Source of the DNA: Fibrobacterota bacterium
Lineage (GTDB): Bacteria; Fibrobacterota; Chitinivibrionia; Chitinivibrionales; FEN-1185
Assembly (NCBI GenBank): GCA_003165595.1
Contig: PLWQ01000012.1
Location: 186,015 to 250,014, forward strand
Direction of reading: 5' to 3'
Length of the DNA stretch: 64,000 nucleotides
A program made the translations under genes and the position numbers. Shown piece by piece: positions 47,854 through 56,617 of the stretch (the stretch's first letter is position 1; each line of letters opens with the position of its first letter). Under the pieces are notes generated by a model. The model made no database searches, was not told the DNA's origin, and saw only the letters and a list, made by a program, of their open reading frames with translations.

Positions 47854-49938
47854 ATGGAACTGCTGGAAGCTCTGGAAAAATATCTTGTTGAAACCGGACA
47901 GATCCACCCGCTGGCACGGCGGCAGGCGAGGCTGCTGTGCCGCTCCGTAGCGGACGAAGGCCTTCACGCGGAAGCGCAGATCTTCCTGCTTCTCAACCTG
48001 GCCGCCCTCAACCTGGGAGCGCCTCGTGCGCCAAGAGATTTTCTTCTCAGGCCGCTCACGGAGGAATTCGTCAAGCGGAATGTTGAAGTGTACGAAAAGG
48101 AACATCCCGGCAGCAGTCCCGCATGGAAAGACATAATCACCGGTCCGGATGCAGGCACGACGGTCGCGGCAGCGGTGGACGAGGCATTGCGAAATCCCCG
48201 GCGTTATGCGCCATTGACAGGACAGGAACCTCTGGCCGAAAACGGCCGATACCCGCTCCTGATCATCGGAAATCGGCAGAATGGCTGCGCGGGATTTTCA
48301 CGTTACTGGCGCGCAGCCGCCTCCCTGGAAAAGGACCTTTCCAACCGATTGCTGCAGCCGCCTTCGGCGCTATCGGATCAAAAAGCCGCACACGCGATAC
48401 ACGATGTGTTCGCAACCGATTCCGTTCTCGAGGGCACCAAGACATTTCACTATCGTCAGGTCACGGCGGCGGCGCTTGCGCTCCGCACAAATTTCCTGAT
48501 TGTTTCGGGGGGCCCGGGAACCGGTAAGACCAGCGTGGTTTTGCAGATTCTTCGAGTACTCATGCATGCCTATGGAGAAATAGAGCCGGACCGCATAGTC
48601 TTGTGTGCTCCCACCGGCCGGGCAAAAGCCAGATTGGGTGAAAGCGTTGATCGGGGGATAGCTTTGCTGGAGAAGAAAGCCTCCTCCGACAACAGCGGTG
48701 GCAGAGCGCGTGACCTGAGCTTGAAAAACCTTGCTCGGAAAACCATCCACGGTCTGCTGGGCACCAGGCCCGACGGCAGCGAAAAATACCATAAAGGCAA
48801 TTTGCTTTCTTACAAGGTCATTGTGGTGGACGAAGCGAGTATGGTTGACTTGCACCTTTTTTCCGCGCTTGTGGATGCCGCCGCCCCGGATTGCCGGATA
48901 GTATTGGTTGGCGACATGCATCAATTGCCCTCGGTGGAAGCCGGCGCAGTACTGGGCGACCTGACCGACCGCTTTGCCGGAATAAGCGGACACCCTACCT
49001 TGACAAAGCACACAGCGGACTGGGTGCGAACAATTATTGGCGGCATTCCTGTTGATAACGCAACCAACGGCGCGCCGTCACTTGTTCTATCAACGCCCAC
49101 CATGACGCAAAAGGCCGGACGCCTGGCAGACCATGCGGTTATCCTCACTCACTCATACCGGTCGACAAAAGAGATCCTGGATGTGAGCGAGCAGGTGAAC
49201 AACGGCGACGTCGACCATGCCCTGTTGTCCGTTACCGAAAACAATGACGCCTCCGTCGTGACGCTGGACACCGGCGAAGGAGTTAGCCCGATCAAGAACT
49301 GGTTGAAGGAGTGGTATTCAAACGAAAAGCTGGAACCGGTAAGAGCCTTGCGGGGGCTTGATCTTGACGCAGTCGAAGACCCGCATCATCACGATCACGC
49401 ATCAGCGGTTTCCGGGCTGAGCAAGGCATTCGAGGTTTTTGATGCATCGCGCATTCTGACACTGGCCCACGAAGGACAGCGCGGACGGATTTCGATTAAC
49501 GTGCTGGCAGACAAATTACTGCGTCCCCAATTGGACGAGGGAAACAGAAAAAGTTTTTTTCACGGCCAGCACGTAGTTCTCGGGCAGAACCTCCATGACC
49601 TCGATTTGTATAATGGCGATACGGGCTTGGTGGTGGAATCAAAGAACTCGGGACAGAAAGTCGTCTTTCGCCGCGGAGAATGCTATTCGATACATACTCT
49701 CGAACGTCTCACAGGACTTGAGCCAGCGTTCGCAATGACCGTGCACAAGGCCCAGGGGTCGGAATTCGACGCCGTGCTGCTGGTTTTACCCGAACACAAA
49801 AGCCCGCTGCTCACCAGACAGGTTCTGTATACCGGCCTTACCAGGGCAAAGAAACGGATCCGAATCCTTGGGACCAGGGCGAACTTGCAGGCAGCAATTG
49901 ACACACGGGAGGAACGGCCGGGCGGAGTGGAACTGTGA
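47854..49938 (+). CDS. recD: exodeoxyribonuclease V alpha subunit (RecD)
   Basis: A 694-residue superfamily 1B 5'-3' helicase. Residues about 1-130 form the N-terminal RecB-binding part. Walker A is GGPGTGKTSVV near 218-228, followed by 'LCAPTGRAKARLGES', 'VIVVDEASMVDL' and 'VLVGDMHQLPSVEAGAVLGDL'. The C-terminal end has 'AMTVHKAQGSEFDAVLLVLP' and 'LYTGLTRAKK'. It is the third gene of the recCBD operon, 18 bases after recB. Confidence 0.94.
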   Translation: MELLEALEKYLVETGQIHPLARRQARLLCRSVADEGLHAEAQIFLLLNLAALNLGAPRAPRDFLLRPLTEEFVKRNVEVYEKEHPGSSPAWKDIITGPDAGTTVAAAVDEALRNPRRYAPLTGQEPLAENGRYPLLIIGNRQNGCAGFSRYWRAAASLEKDLSNRLLQPPSALSDQKAAHAIHDVFATDSVLEGTKTFHYRQVTAAALALRTNFLIVSGGPGTGKTSVVLQILRVLMHAYGEIEPDRIVLCAPTGRAKARLGESVDRGIALLEKKASSDNSGGRARDLSLKNLARKTIHGLLGTRPDGSEKYHKGNLLSYKVIVVDEASMVDLHLFSALVDAAAPDCRIVLVGDMHQLPSVEAGAVLGDLTDRFAGISGHPTLTKHTADWVRTIIGGIPVDNATNGAPSLVLSTPTMTQKAGRLADHAVILTHSYRSTKEILDVSEQVNNGDVDHALLSVTENNDASVVTLDTGEGVSPIKNWLKEWYSNEKLEPVRALRGLDLDAVEDPHHHDHASAVSGLSKAFEVFDASRILTLAHEGQRGRISINVLADKLLRPQLDEGNRKSFFHGQHVVLGQNLHDLDLYNGDTGLVVESKNSGQKVVFRRGECYSIHTLERLTGLEPAFAMTVHKAQGSEFDAVLLVLPEHKSPLLTRQVLYTGLTRAKKRIRILGTRANLQAAIDTREERPGGVEL

Positions 49939-49975
49939 CGCCCTTGAGGCCTTTTGCAAATTCTTGGAGGTCTGC

Positions 49976-50800
49976 ATGAAACAGGAGACCAAGGTGTGCG
50001 TTCTGGCCAGCACGAGTGCCGGCAACTGCACGGTACTATGGAATGAGAGCGTCTCCGTTCTTGTGGATTGCGGGACCGGCGTTTCCTACACCGAAGATGC
50101 GCTTGCAAACCTCGGGCTCTCCTTGCAAAGGCTCTCGGCTGTTTTCATCACCCATAGCCACGGGGACCATGTCAACGGCTGCACCCTTAAGAGACTGGCG
50201 GAGCACAGAGTTCCGATCTATTGCAATGTCAAGGTGGCCAAAGCGCTCAAGAATATCCATCCCTTCCTTCTGGACAAAGCCTGTCCGCTCGTCGCATTTT
50301 CAAAGGGGAACGGTCTCTGCGAGGGATTCTCGTATACCTCATTCGGCGTGCCGCACGACTCCAGGGGCGGATGCTTCGGGTACTCTTTCTTTCTGCGACA
50401 TTCGAAAGGAACGCACAAAATCAGCATTGCCACGGATATCGGATTCGCCGGGCCCGGCCTGATCCCTCTCTTCGCGGATTCAAACGTCATTGTTATTGAA
50501 TCGAACCACGATGTGACCATGCTGGCCCAATCATCCCGGCCGCAATGGCTCAAGGACCGGATCGTCAAAACCGGCCACCTGTCGAACGAACAATGCAGCG
50601 CATTCATTCAGGATGTCCTTGCCGCCTCAACACAACTTCCGGCCGCCATCGTGCTTGCGCATATCAGCCAGGAATGCAATACCAACAACCGGGCCAAAGC
50701 CTGCATGAACGACATGCTTGCGGCAGCAGACAGGAAGCACATAGCCGTGGTGGAGACATACAAGGAGAAACCAAGTATCGTGGTGTGCGTGGGCGGGTGA
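49976..50800 (+). CDS. metallo-beta-lactamase-fold hydrolase (YycJ/WalJ-like)
   Basis: A 274-residue protein of the YycJ/WalJ branch. Features are 'LASTSAGNCTVLW' at the N-terminus, the dinuclear metal motif THSHGDHV, a later 'VPHDSRGGCFGYSF' with metal His, the bridging Asp in 'IATDIGF', 'IESNHDV' and 'LAHISQECNT'. Family members are 5' exonucleases linked to DNA repair. Location 37 bases after recD fits such a role. GGAGG sits five bases ahead of the ATG. Confidence 0.85.
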   Translation: MKQETKVCVLASTSAGNCTVLWNESVSVLVDCGTGVSYTEDALANLGLSLQRLSAVFITHSHGDHVNGCTLKRLAEHRVPIYCNVKVAKALKNIHPFLLDKACPLVAFSKGNGLCEGFSYTSFGVPHDSRGGCFGYSFFLRHSKGTHKISIATDIGFAGPGLIPLFADSNVIVIESNHDVTMLAQSSRPQWLKDRIVKTGHLSNEQCSAFIQDVLAASTQLPAAIVLAHISQECNTNNRAKACMNDMLAAADRKHIAVVETYKEKPSIVVCVGG

Positions 50801-50905
50801 CGGAGATCGCAAGGTGCTTACATCCCAATACTCCTGGAAAGCAGAAAAGGCCGGCGGTCAAGCCGACGGACTTAGGGGACCGCCGGTAAAGAGAAATTCT
50901 TCAAA

Positions 50906-50941
50906 GTGAAGCACCGCGGACGGGAGTCTGCGGTGCTTCAC
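50906..50941. terminator. inverted repeat between convergent genes, likely bidirectional terminator
   Basis: 12-bp perfect arms (GTGAAGCACCGC / GCGGTGCTTCAC) with a 12-base loop. The right arm overlaps the stop codon of the minus-strand hydrolase. A second inverted repeat (CCGGCGGTC / GACCGCCGG, 50851-50886) lies just before it. T runs are weak, so termination is inferred from strength and position. Confidence 0.5.
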
Positions 50942-51666
50942 TGCAGAACCCCGGCCCGCAGCAGGCGCATCAGCCCCTCTTTCCACACCGGCCAGTCGTG
51001 ACCGCCATCCAGCGCGACCACGCGTCCTTTCGGCAGCGCCGCCTCGAGTATGCGAATTCCCGGCGCAAGTTTATCTTTCACGCCGTACGCGATATAGATC
51101 CGCGGACATCCGGGACCGCCGTTTGCGCACCCCTTGAGCCACTGCCACAGTGGCCGTTCCCAATCCTTTTCCTTTACCTGTGCCGGCATTGACCACGCCG
51201 CCAGCCCGCCCGCCTTCATAATCTCCCGCACCGGCCCTTTGGACGTGGTATAGGGCCCCAGCAGAATCATGCCTTCGATAACGCCCGGATGCTTCCACGC
51301 ATAGATTTGCGAGCCGACACCGCCCATTGAGTTGCCCAGGAACCAGATCCGGCGGTATCCCCTGGCCAGCGCAGGACTGATGATGTCTACGGTGACACGC
51401 TCGTGGAGCGTGCGGTCGGCATAGTAGCCATAATGGACGTCGGCGGCCACAACATCGAACGACGGGGCATAGGCCCTGATCGAATCGATAAGCCCGTTGC
51501 CCTGCAGCACGGTGATCGAGTCTCCCATACCGGGCAGGTAGACCAGCAGGCCATCCCCGCGAGGCGCCTGTTCGTAGACAATAGTGCGCAGCGGAGCGAC
51601 GGTCCGGGGAATGCACGAAAAAAACGCCGTTACACAGAGAAAAACCACGATTCGGCCGGTTGCCAT
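50938..51666 (-). CDS. exported alpha/beta hydrolase (esterase-like), possibly a lipoprotein
   Basis: A 242-residue protein with a hydrophobic N-terminus ending 'AFFSC', which may be a lipobox. The fold is alpha/beta hydrolase: 'GDGLLVYLPGMGD' oxyanion region, nucleophile elbow 'GNSMGGVG', and a likely catalytic His in 'DGGHDWPVW'. Substrate is unknown. I chose the Met with AAGGAAGGCG ahead over one six codons earlier. Confidence 0.75.
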   Translation of the reverse strand: MATGRIVVFLCVTAFFSCIPRTVAPLRTIVYEQAPRGDGLLVYLPGMGDSITVLQGNGLIDSIRAYAPSFDVVAADVHYGYYADRTLHERVTVDIISPALARGYRRIWFLGNSMGGVGSQIYAWKHPGVIEGMILLGPYTTSKGPVREIMKAGGLAAWSMPAQVKEKDWERPLWQWLKGCANGGPGCPRIYIAYGVKDKLAPGIRILEAALPKGRVVALDGGHDWPVWKEGLMRLLRAGVLQ

Positions 51667-51831
51667 GTTCGCCTTCCTTAACATTTGGAAATCACGATCA
51701 ATTGCACGTTTGTACTTCTGCCTTACTTTCGAGAATAACTATTCGACTTCATTTCGAGCATGCGGTTCACGTAGCCCATGTTGCGAACCTGTAACAGTCC
51801 TCCACCCGCCCACCGGTCAAAATTGAGCGCC

Positions 51832-52398
51832 TCACGGCCGACCTTTTTTTCCTTTTGTGAATCCTGTCGAGTTCGCAATCTTGTACAGAAATAACAAATT
51901 AAATTGAGCAAATGAACATGATGATATTTCTACCCCGTAATTATTTTCAACATAGCGCACTGCTCGACACATTGATCCATTATAAACTCCCGAAGTCGTA
52001 TCGGTTAGAACACATTCTATTATTGCTTTGGACCTAGTTTCCATTTTCTTGATATGTGAAGCAGTAACGTCTCTTTTTGACCATGTTTCGGCTGATGTTG
52101 TCATGTGGGGGAAAAGCGTTAAATAGTATCTATGCTCAATTACATCCAAGCCCTTGTTCATCGGATCATTGAGATCAGAATCGCGTATTTCCAGCCACAA
52201 ACTCGGCTTGTCATTCTTCTGTAGCTGCAGCCTCCCAATAGTCCACTTCTTGGAATGGCAGAACGTAAAGCCGGAACCGCTATCCACAAATACAACCGTT
52301 GAATCTCCAGGTTTCCAAGAATCTTGTTCTTGACCAAAGACATTACCTGCAAGACAAAATAGCAAAACGATGGTTGAATTTAATATTGATTTCATCAT
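51832..52398 (-). CDS. exported protein of unknown function
   Basis: A 188-residue protein with a signal peptide (MMKSILNSTIVLLFCLAGNVFG). The mature part is a beta-rich domain with scattered Cys ('FTFCHSKKW', 'IIECVLTDTT', 'GSMCRAVRY') and a basic C-terminal tail. It loosely resembles small periplasmic domains that monitor stress, but no family is assigned. GGGGCATAT precedes the start. It is AT-richer than the neighbours. Confidence 0.55.
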   Translation of the reverse strand: MMKSILNSTIVLLFCLAGNVFGQEQDSWKPGDSTVVFVDSGSGFTFCHSKKWTIGRLQLQKNDKPSLWLEIRDSDLNDPMNKGLDVIEHRYYLTLFPHMTTSAETWSKRDVTASHIKKMETRSKAIIECVLTDTTSGVYNGSMCRAVRYVENNYGVEISSCSFAQFNLLFLYKIANSTGFTKGKKGRP

Positions 52399-52770
52399 AT
52401 ATGCCCCAACGCCGGAGCTGCTATGCCGACCCCGGGACCACGTATTCTTTCCGCAAACCAACGATCTTGCTTGAAGAACCGGCCGCCCGCGGACCAGAGC
52501 TGTTTGCAAATGCGGACAATCATGCCCCTGCTTCCCGATCATACCAAACTAGCTGTTCCCTGCGGTCAAAAGCAAATCCCGACTCCTCATGCGGCAAATC
52601 ATCGGCGGCATCATAGAATGCTTTTCTTCACCCACCACTGCCCATTGAGAGTCTTCGGAAAACAGGCTGTCGCCCGTAATGCCGTGAACTCTTTGACAAT
52701 TATCGACTGGACACGTATATTCTTCTGGCGAGCCTTTGCCCACGTATCAGCTAATCCCCGTGAGGTATTT
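52399..52770. other. divergent gap, no gene seen
   Basis: About 370 bases between divergent genes; open frames running into the plus-strand gene lack ribosome sites. It should hold both promoters. Confidence 0.35.
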
Positions 52771-53289
52771 ATGATCATACGAATGATATCGATCATTTTT
52801 ATTACGGTGTTTCTTTGTACCATCCCCGCCTGTTCGTTTTCCTTCCCCCAGCTCTTTTGGCCGCAAAAGGACATAGATTCCTTTTCCGTGAACCAGCCGA
52901 CCCTTGCTAAAAAAGTGCTTATCGTTTCGCGCAACAGCAATTTCAAACGGGCAGTTGTCGATAAAATCAAGAATGCGTTAAGAGACGAACCGGTGTATGT
53001 GAAATGCACCGGCCTCACGAAGCTGAAAAATGAAGACGCTTCCGCCTATAGTGTGATCGTTATCATCAATACCTGCATGGCGTGGGACTGGGACAGAAAC
53101 ATTCACGCATTTCTAAAAGGGAAACAAGACGCGAGGAAGGTGATCGTGCTCACGACGTCGGGCAGCGGAAAATGGCTGCCGAAGAAGATCCCGGCCGGCG
53201 TGGATGCCATCGCCTCCGCGTCGGAAAAGACCGACGTAGTTGCGGCGGACATCATCGGTAGAATCCGGTCGCTCCTGGCAACGCGGTGA
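52771..53289 (+). CDS. small lipoprotein with a flavodoxin-like fold
   Basis: A 172-residue protein with signal peptide and lipobox 'TIPAC', so probably membrane-anchored. The domain from about 45 to 170 alternates strands and helices: 'KKVLIVSRNS', 'YSVIVIINTCMAWDWDRN', 'RKVIVLTTSGSGKW' and 'VDAIASAS'. This resembles a flavodoxin-like or receiver-like Rossmann fold. Typical flavin phosphate-loop residues are not convincing. TGAGGT precedes the ATG. Function unknown. Confidence 0.6.
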   Translation: MIIRMISIIFITVFLCTIPACSFSFPQLFWPQKDIDSFSVNQPTLAKKVLIVSRNSNFKRAVVDKIKNALRDEPVYVKCTGLTKLKNEDASAYSVIVIINTCMAWDWDRNIHAFLKGKQDARKVIVLTTSGSGKWLPKKIPAGVDAIASASEKTDVVAADIIGRIRSLLATR

Positions 53290-53340
53290 GGGCCCGGGCT
53301 AGGTTGCCTGTATCACCCGGGAAGCAGTGAGTCCGGGCGA

Positions 53341-54063
53341 CTACTGCGGCGATATGTTTTCAAGGCTGGGCTGTACAAGCATCGCCGTCGCTATCGCTGC
53401 GATCAGCAATTTGCTCTCGTTGTCCAGTTCATTTTTGATCCATACCGATCCCTCGCTCATCAGGCTGACGGCTGCTATGGTTTCCCCAGACTTGGCAAAA
53501 AGTACGCCCTGAAACACCATTTTTTCTTTCACATCGGATTTATACTCGTCGGTCATCTTTACGGTGTCTTTGCCGAAGGGAATGGCCAGCGGCTTTCCTT
53601 TTGTATACATGAGGAACACTTTTTCGCCGTCGTTCTTTGATAAATGTATCTCATAGTGGCAGTTTGAAACTTCATCGGGTGTTAAATTGCTGTATTGGGT
53701 GACTTTGGCCTTTATGGTGTCGAGGCATCGCACGCCGATAGTATCGCCCGCCGAATCGTATTGAGTGAAGTGAAAACCCTGGGTCGCGGTCGTGTATGTC
53801 GAGATGTCTTCGCTCGTGGGACTGCGCTCGGGCTTGTCGTGATTGACTTTTGCGAACCCGGTGCTAAAGGTGTCCGTATGAAACGGGCCGTAGACGACCG
53901 ATTGCTTAAATTTCATATTTAACCGGCCGCTCACCTTCATTTCCACCGCGTTGTTGCGAAGCGCGTCCTGGCCGACCAGCGCGGGCTTGAACGCCGCGCA
54001 CGAGAGCGCGGCCGTCATTGCGGCAAGCATGAAACCGATTGTCATTTTTGTCAATTTAGGCAT
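53341..54063 (-). CDS. lipoprotein of unknown function
   Basis: A 240-residue protein with a lipobox ('TAALSC') after a hydrophobic leader. The mature part is beta-rich, includes 'GVRCLDTIKAKV' and 'GEKVFLMYTKGKPLAIPFG', and ends with a short hydrophobic helix ('LLIAAIATAMLV'). That helix could be a second membrane contact. No known domain is evident. AGGAAAGGACAAAG precedes the start. Confidence 0.6.
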   Translation of the reverse strand: MPKLTKMTIGFMLAAMTAALSCAAFKPALVGQDALRNNAVEMKVSGRLNMKFKQSVVYGPFHTDTFSTGFAKVNHDKPERSPTSEDISTYTTATQGFHFTQYDSAGDTIGVRCLDTIKAKVTQYSNLTPDEVSNCHYEIHLSKNDGEKVFLMYTKGKPLAIPFGKDTVKMTDEYKSDVKEKMVFQGVLFAKSGETIAAVSLMSEGSVWIKNELDNESKLLIAAIATAMLVQPSLENISPQ

Positions 54064-54201
54064 CTTTGTCCTTTCCTGCAATCGCAAGGGAGTCGACAAG
54101 ATGGGTTCGGCCAACCGACGCATTCGCCGCGACCGTCACACGTATTCCAGCTGTCGCATATGTCATCAGACCATACGGCAGCCGCCGAATGCTGTTCCCT
54201 G

Positions 54202-55326
54202 TCACGCGAGCGTGCTCTGCGCGCGTTTGATGTCATCTATGATCCCCAGGTCCTGCGGGCATGCCGCTTCGCATTTGCCGCAGCCGTCGCATCGCAGCGC
54301 CGCTTGCGCAAGGCCCATTGCGCGGAATTCCGAGGCAGCCATCTGCGGCAGGCGTTCACTGTCGTGATAATACCTGATGCATCGCATAATGTCCGACGTC
54401 GCGATTCCCGCCGGACATTCCTGCTCGCATCGTCCGCACATGGCGCAGCCGTGATAAGCAGCTGTTTCATACCCGTTCATGATGCGGTGCAGCAGACCGG
54501 TTTTTGCCGAAACCGCGGCCGCGGACCATGCCTTGAGATCGTCAAGCGAGCCCACCCCTTTGATGATCGTGCTCACGGTTTTATCGGCCAGGACCTTCGG
54601 GATGTGGGCTACGTAATCATCCGCGTTCAACTCCCCCTTCGATTTCATTGCAAGAATCGAAATGTTCTTCTGGCGCAATTTGTCGCGCTGGGCGGCGAGT
54701 TCCTCCACCTGCTTTGGCGGATAAGCGGGCATGACGCAGGTGAAAAAACCTGCGTCGGCCGCCACGTCAAGCACAGCCGCGGTGTCCTTGTGGACCGTGA
54801 GGCCTGCGAATTTGACAAGCCCCTTGCCGCGCCATGCGATGAATTTCTCCTTGATCGAGGGCAACTCCTTCTTGAGGTCGCCGGCATTGTGCCGGTTGAA
54901 CATAAGGAAGTCAATGGAGGTCACGCCGAGCACCTTCAGCGCCTCTTCGATGGAGGGGAAATCGTCTTTGAGCGCGATGTAAATCTTGTCGGTTTTCCCA
55001 CTGATGGCCTTGCCCACCATGTCAAGGGATTGACCGTTCATGTAATGAAAAGACGTGTGGATAAAATTCACCCCCATACCGATGGCCGCGGAAAGAACAT
55101 CGACCTTGATGTTGCCGGCGCCAAGAGAGAACACCGAGGCGGCAATTCCTGTGGTTCCGATGGTCCGATATGCCATTGTGGGCTTGTAATTGCGGATTTT
55201 TTCCGTTGCCGGGTCGGATGCTGGTTTTGTTTCCGCAGCTTTAATGGAAATGCCCGAGATACCCGCGGCAATACCGGCTGCGCCGACCTGCTTGACGAAT
55301 GACCGGCGGGAAACGGTGTTTTTCAT
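54202..55326 (-). CDS. Tat-exported aldo/keto reductase with two 4Fe-4S clusters
   Basis: A 374-residue protein. The N-terminus carries a Tat signal (SRRSFVK followed by a hydrophobic stretch). Residues about 50-300 form an aldo/keto reductase barrel with the Tyr in 'HYMNGQS' and the Lys in 'IYIALKDD', but the first tetrad Asp is His in 'FIHTSFHY'. The C-terminus has CAMCGRCEQECP and CDGCGKCEAACP, each with a fourth Cys, a bacterial-type 2x4Fe-4S ferredoxin. Family members are annotated as oxidoreductases of unknown substrate; an electron-transfer role in the periplasm is likely. It faces away from the 55.9-64 kb redox cluster. Confidence 0.85.
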   Translation of the reverse strand: MKNTVSRRSFVKQVGAAGIAAGISGISIKAAETKPASDPATEKIRNYKPTMAYRTIGTTGIAASVFSLGAGNIKVDVLSAAIGMGVNFIHTSFHYMNGQSLDMVGKAISGKTDKIYIALKDDFPSIEEALKVLGVTSIDFLMFNRHNAGDLKKELPSIKEKFIAWRGKGLVKFAGLTVHKDTAAVLDVAADAGFFTCVMPAYPPKQVEELAAQRDKLRQKNISILAMKSKGELNADDYVAHIPKVLADKTVSTIIKGVGSLDDLKAWSAAAVSAKTGLLHRIMNGYETAAYHGCAMCGRCEQECPAGIATSDIMRCIRYYHDSERLPQMAASEFRAMGLAQAALRCDGCGKCEAACPQDLGIIDDIKRAQSTLA

Positions 55327-55900
55327 GGTAGATCCTTTTGTGAGAGTTATCTTTTACACAGGCAATGAATTTGTGAGTAAAACCGACAGGACCTTCGTCC
55401 GTAAAATACCTTGGGCCAACACGATCAAAGAAGATTGGCACATTTCGGCAATTTTTGGAGGTTCCCTTAAGTATCCGTTCAAAATGGACCGATACGCCCA
55501 AAGCGGCTACTTGACGAACGGCGTATCGAGGCGAGCGGAAAAGGCCGGACGAATTAAATATCAACCCATTTTGAACAGATGCTATTTGAAAAAGACACCT
55601 GGAAACGGACATTGGTTACAACTATTTTCTCTGCTTGCTTCCTTCAATTGTAACAAGTATTTTTTTGGACTTGTGGTGGCGTGAAAGTCGAGGGTGGACT
55701 GTGGAAATTTGGAATTGAAGCGCATAAGGCAGCACCTCGGAACGCTCAACCCAAGGCTAGAGAAATTGAAGAACCCACCCCCCGGGATTCTTCTTTCACT
55801 AGGAAGAAAATAAACCCTGATCCGCCCGCTAATCCCGCCCTAGATGGCGCGGGGATGCGCGGACTCTGTGATTCAATTCTTTTCGGCCAGTGGAGGCGCT
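55327..55900. other. divergent gap of 570 bases
   Basis: It separates the aldo/keto reductase gene (minus) from the redox cluster (plus). No supported gene or RNA was found. The base composition becomes AT-rich here, marking the boundary of the region to the right. Confidence 0.4.
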
Positions 55901-56494
55901 ATGCGGCAAGTAACAATGGTAACGTTGCTGGTAGGCATCTTTGTATTGATAATGCAGTGCAGCGAAAATGAATCCCTCAATAGCTTTAATGGGAGAATGG
56001 AAACAGTCTCCGCCCCTCTCACCAAGGCGTACTCTTTCGCGCCGTATACCTACAATTTGAGCATGGATTCGATCAGATGGGCAAACGAATTCCCGGCCGG
56101 AGGACCCAGCCGCGTGAGCGTCATTTTAGGCGGGCAGATCCAAACTGATAGCGCGGATGCCACGGGAAACCCAGTTCCTATAGGGATCGGGCAAAACCAC
56201 CTTGATTTGGCAGTCGAGACACATACCGACAGCGCAACGGGTATCGTGCACCTTGCCTTCGACAGCTCCGGCCAATTCCTTGACACTTTACTCATTGCCG
56301 CCTCTCCGCTATCCGGGTTGATACTCGCTCGGAGCAGCCGGCTCTTTGTGAAGATGGTAAATATCACGCCTGATCCGGATACTCTACAGCACACCTTTGA
56401 TACCACGCAGATCGTATTTGATACCATACAGTTAGTCAATCCCCATTTTGATACCACGCAGGTAGCCGATCCCCATACTTTAGAGGGGCAATGA
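55901..56494 (+). CDS. lipoprotein with a repetitive acidic tail
   Basis: A 197-residue protein with a short signal and lipobox 'LIMQC' at 19, anchoring it to a membrane. The mature domain (about 30-150) is beta-rich and unrecognised. The last 40 residues repeat a unit like 'HFDTTQ'/'FDTTQIV', three imperfect copies rich in Asp, Thr and His. This could bind metal or lie on the surface. GGAGG four bases ahead marks the start. It is the first gene of the plus-strand redox cluster. Confidence 0.6.
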   Translation: MRQVTMVTLLVGIFVLIMQCSENESLNSFNGRMETVSAPLTKAYSFAPYTYNLSMDSIRWANEFPAGGPSRVSVILGGQIQTDSADATGNPVPIGIGQNHLDLAVETHTDSATGIVHLAFDSSGQFLDTLLIAASPLSGLILARSSRLFVKMVNITPDPDTLQHTFDTTQIVFDTIQLVNPHFDTTQVADPHTLEGQ

Positions 56495-56617
56495 TGAGTT
56501 TTGCGCGACGAATCCAGGGCGAAGTTGGAAAGCAGTTATTTTTGGTCGCCGGAAACTGAGGTTCAATACCGAAACGCAATGAGGTTTTAACGGCAATAGG
56601 CAAGGAGATTGCGCACC

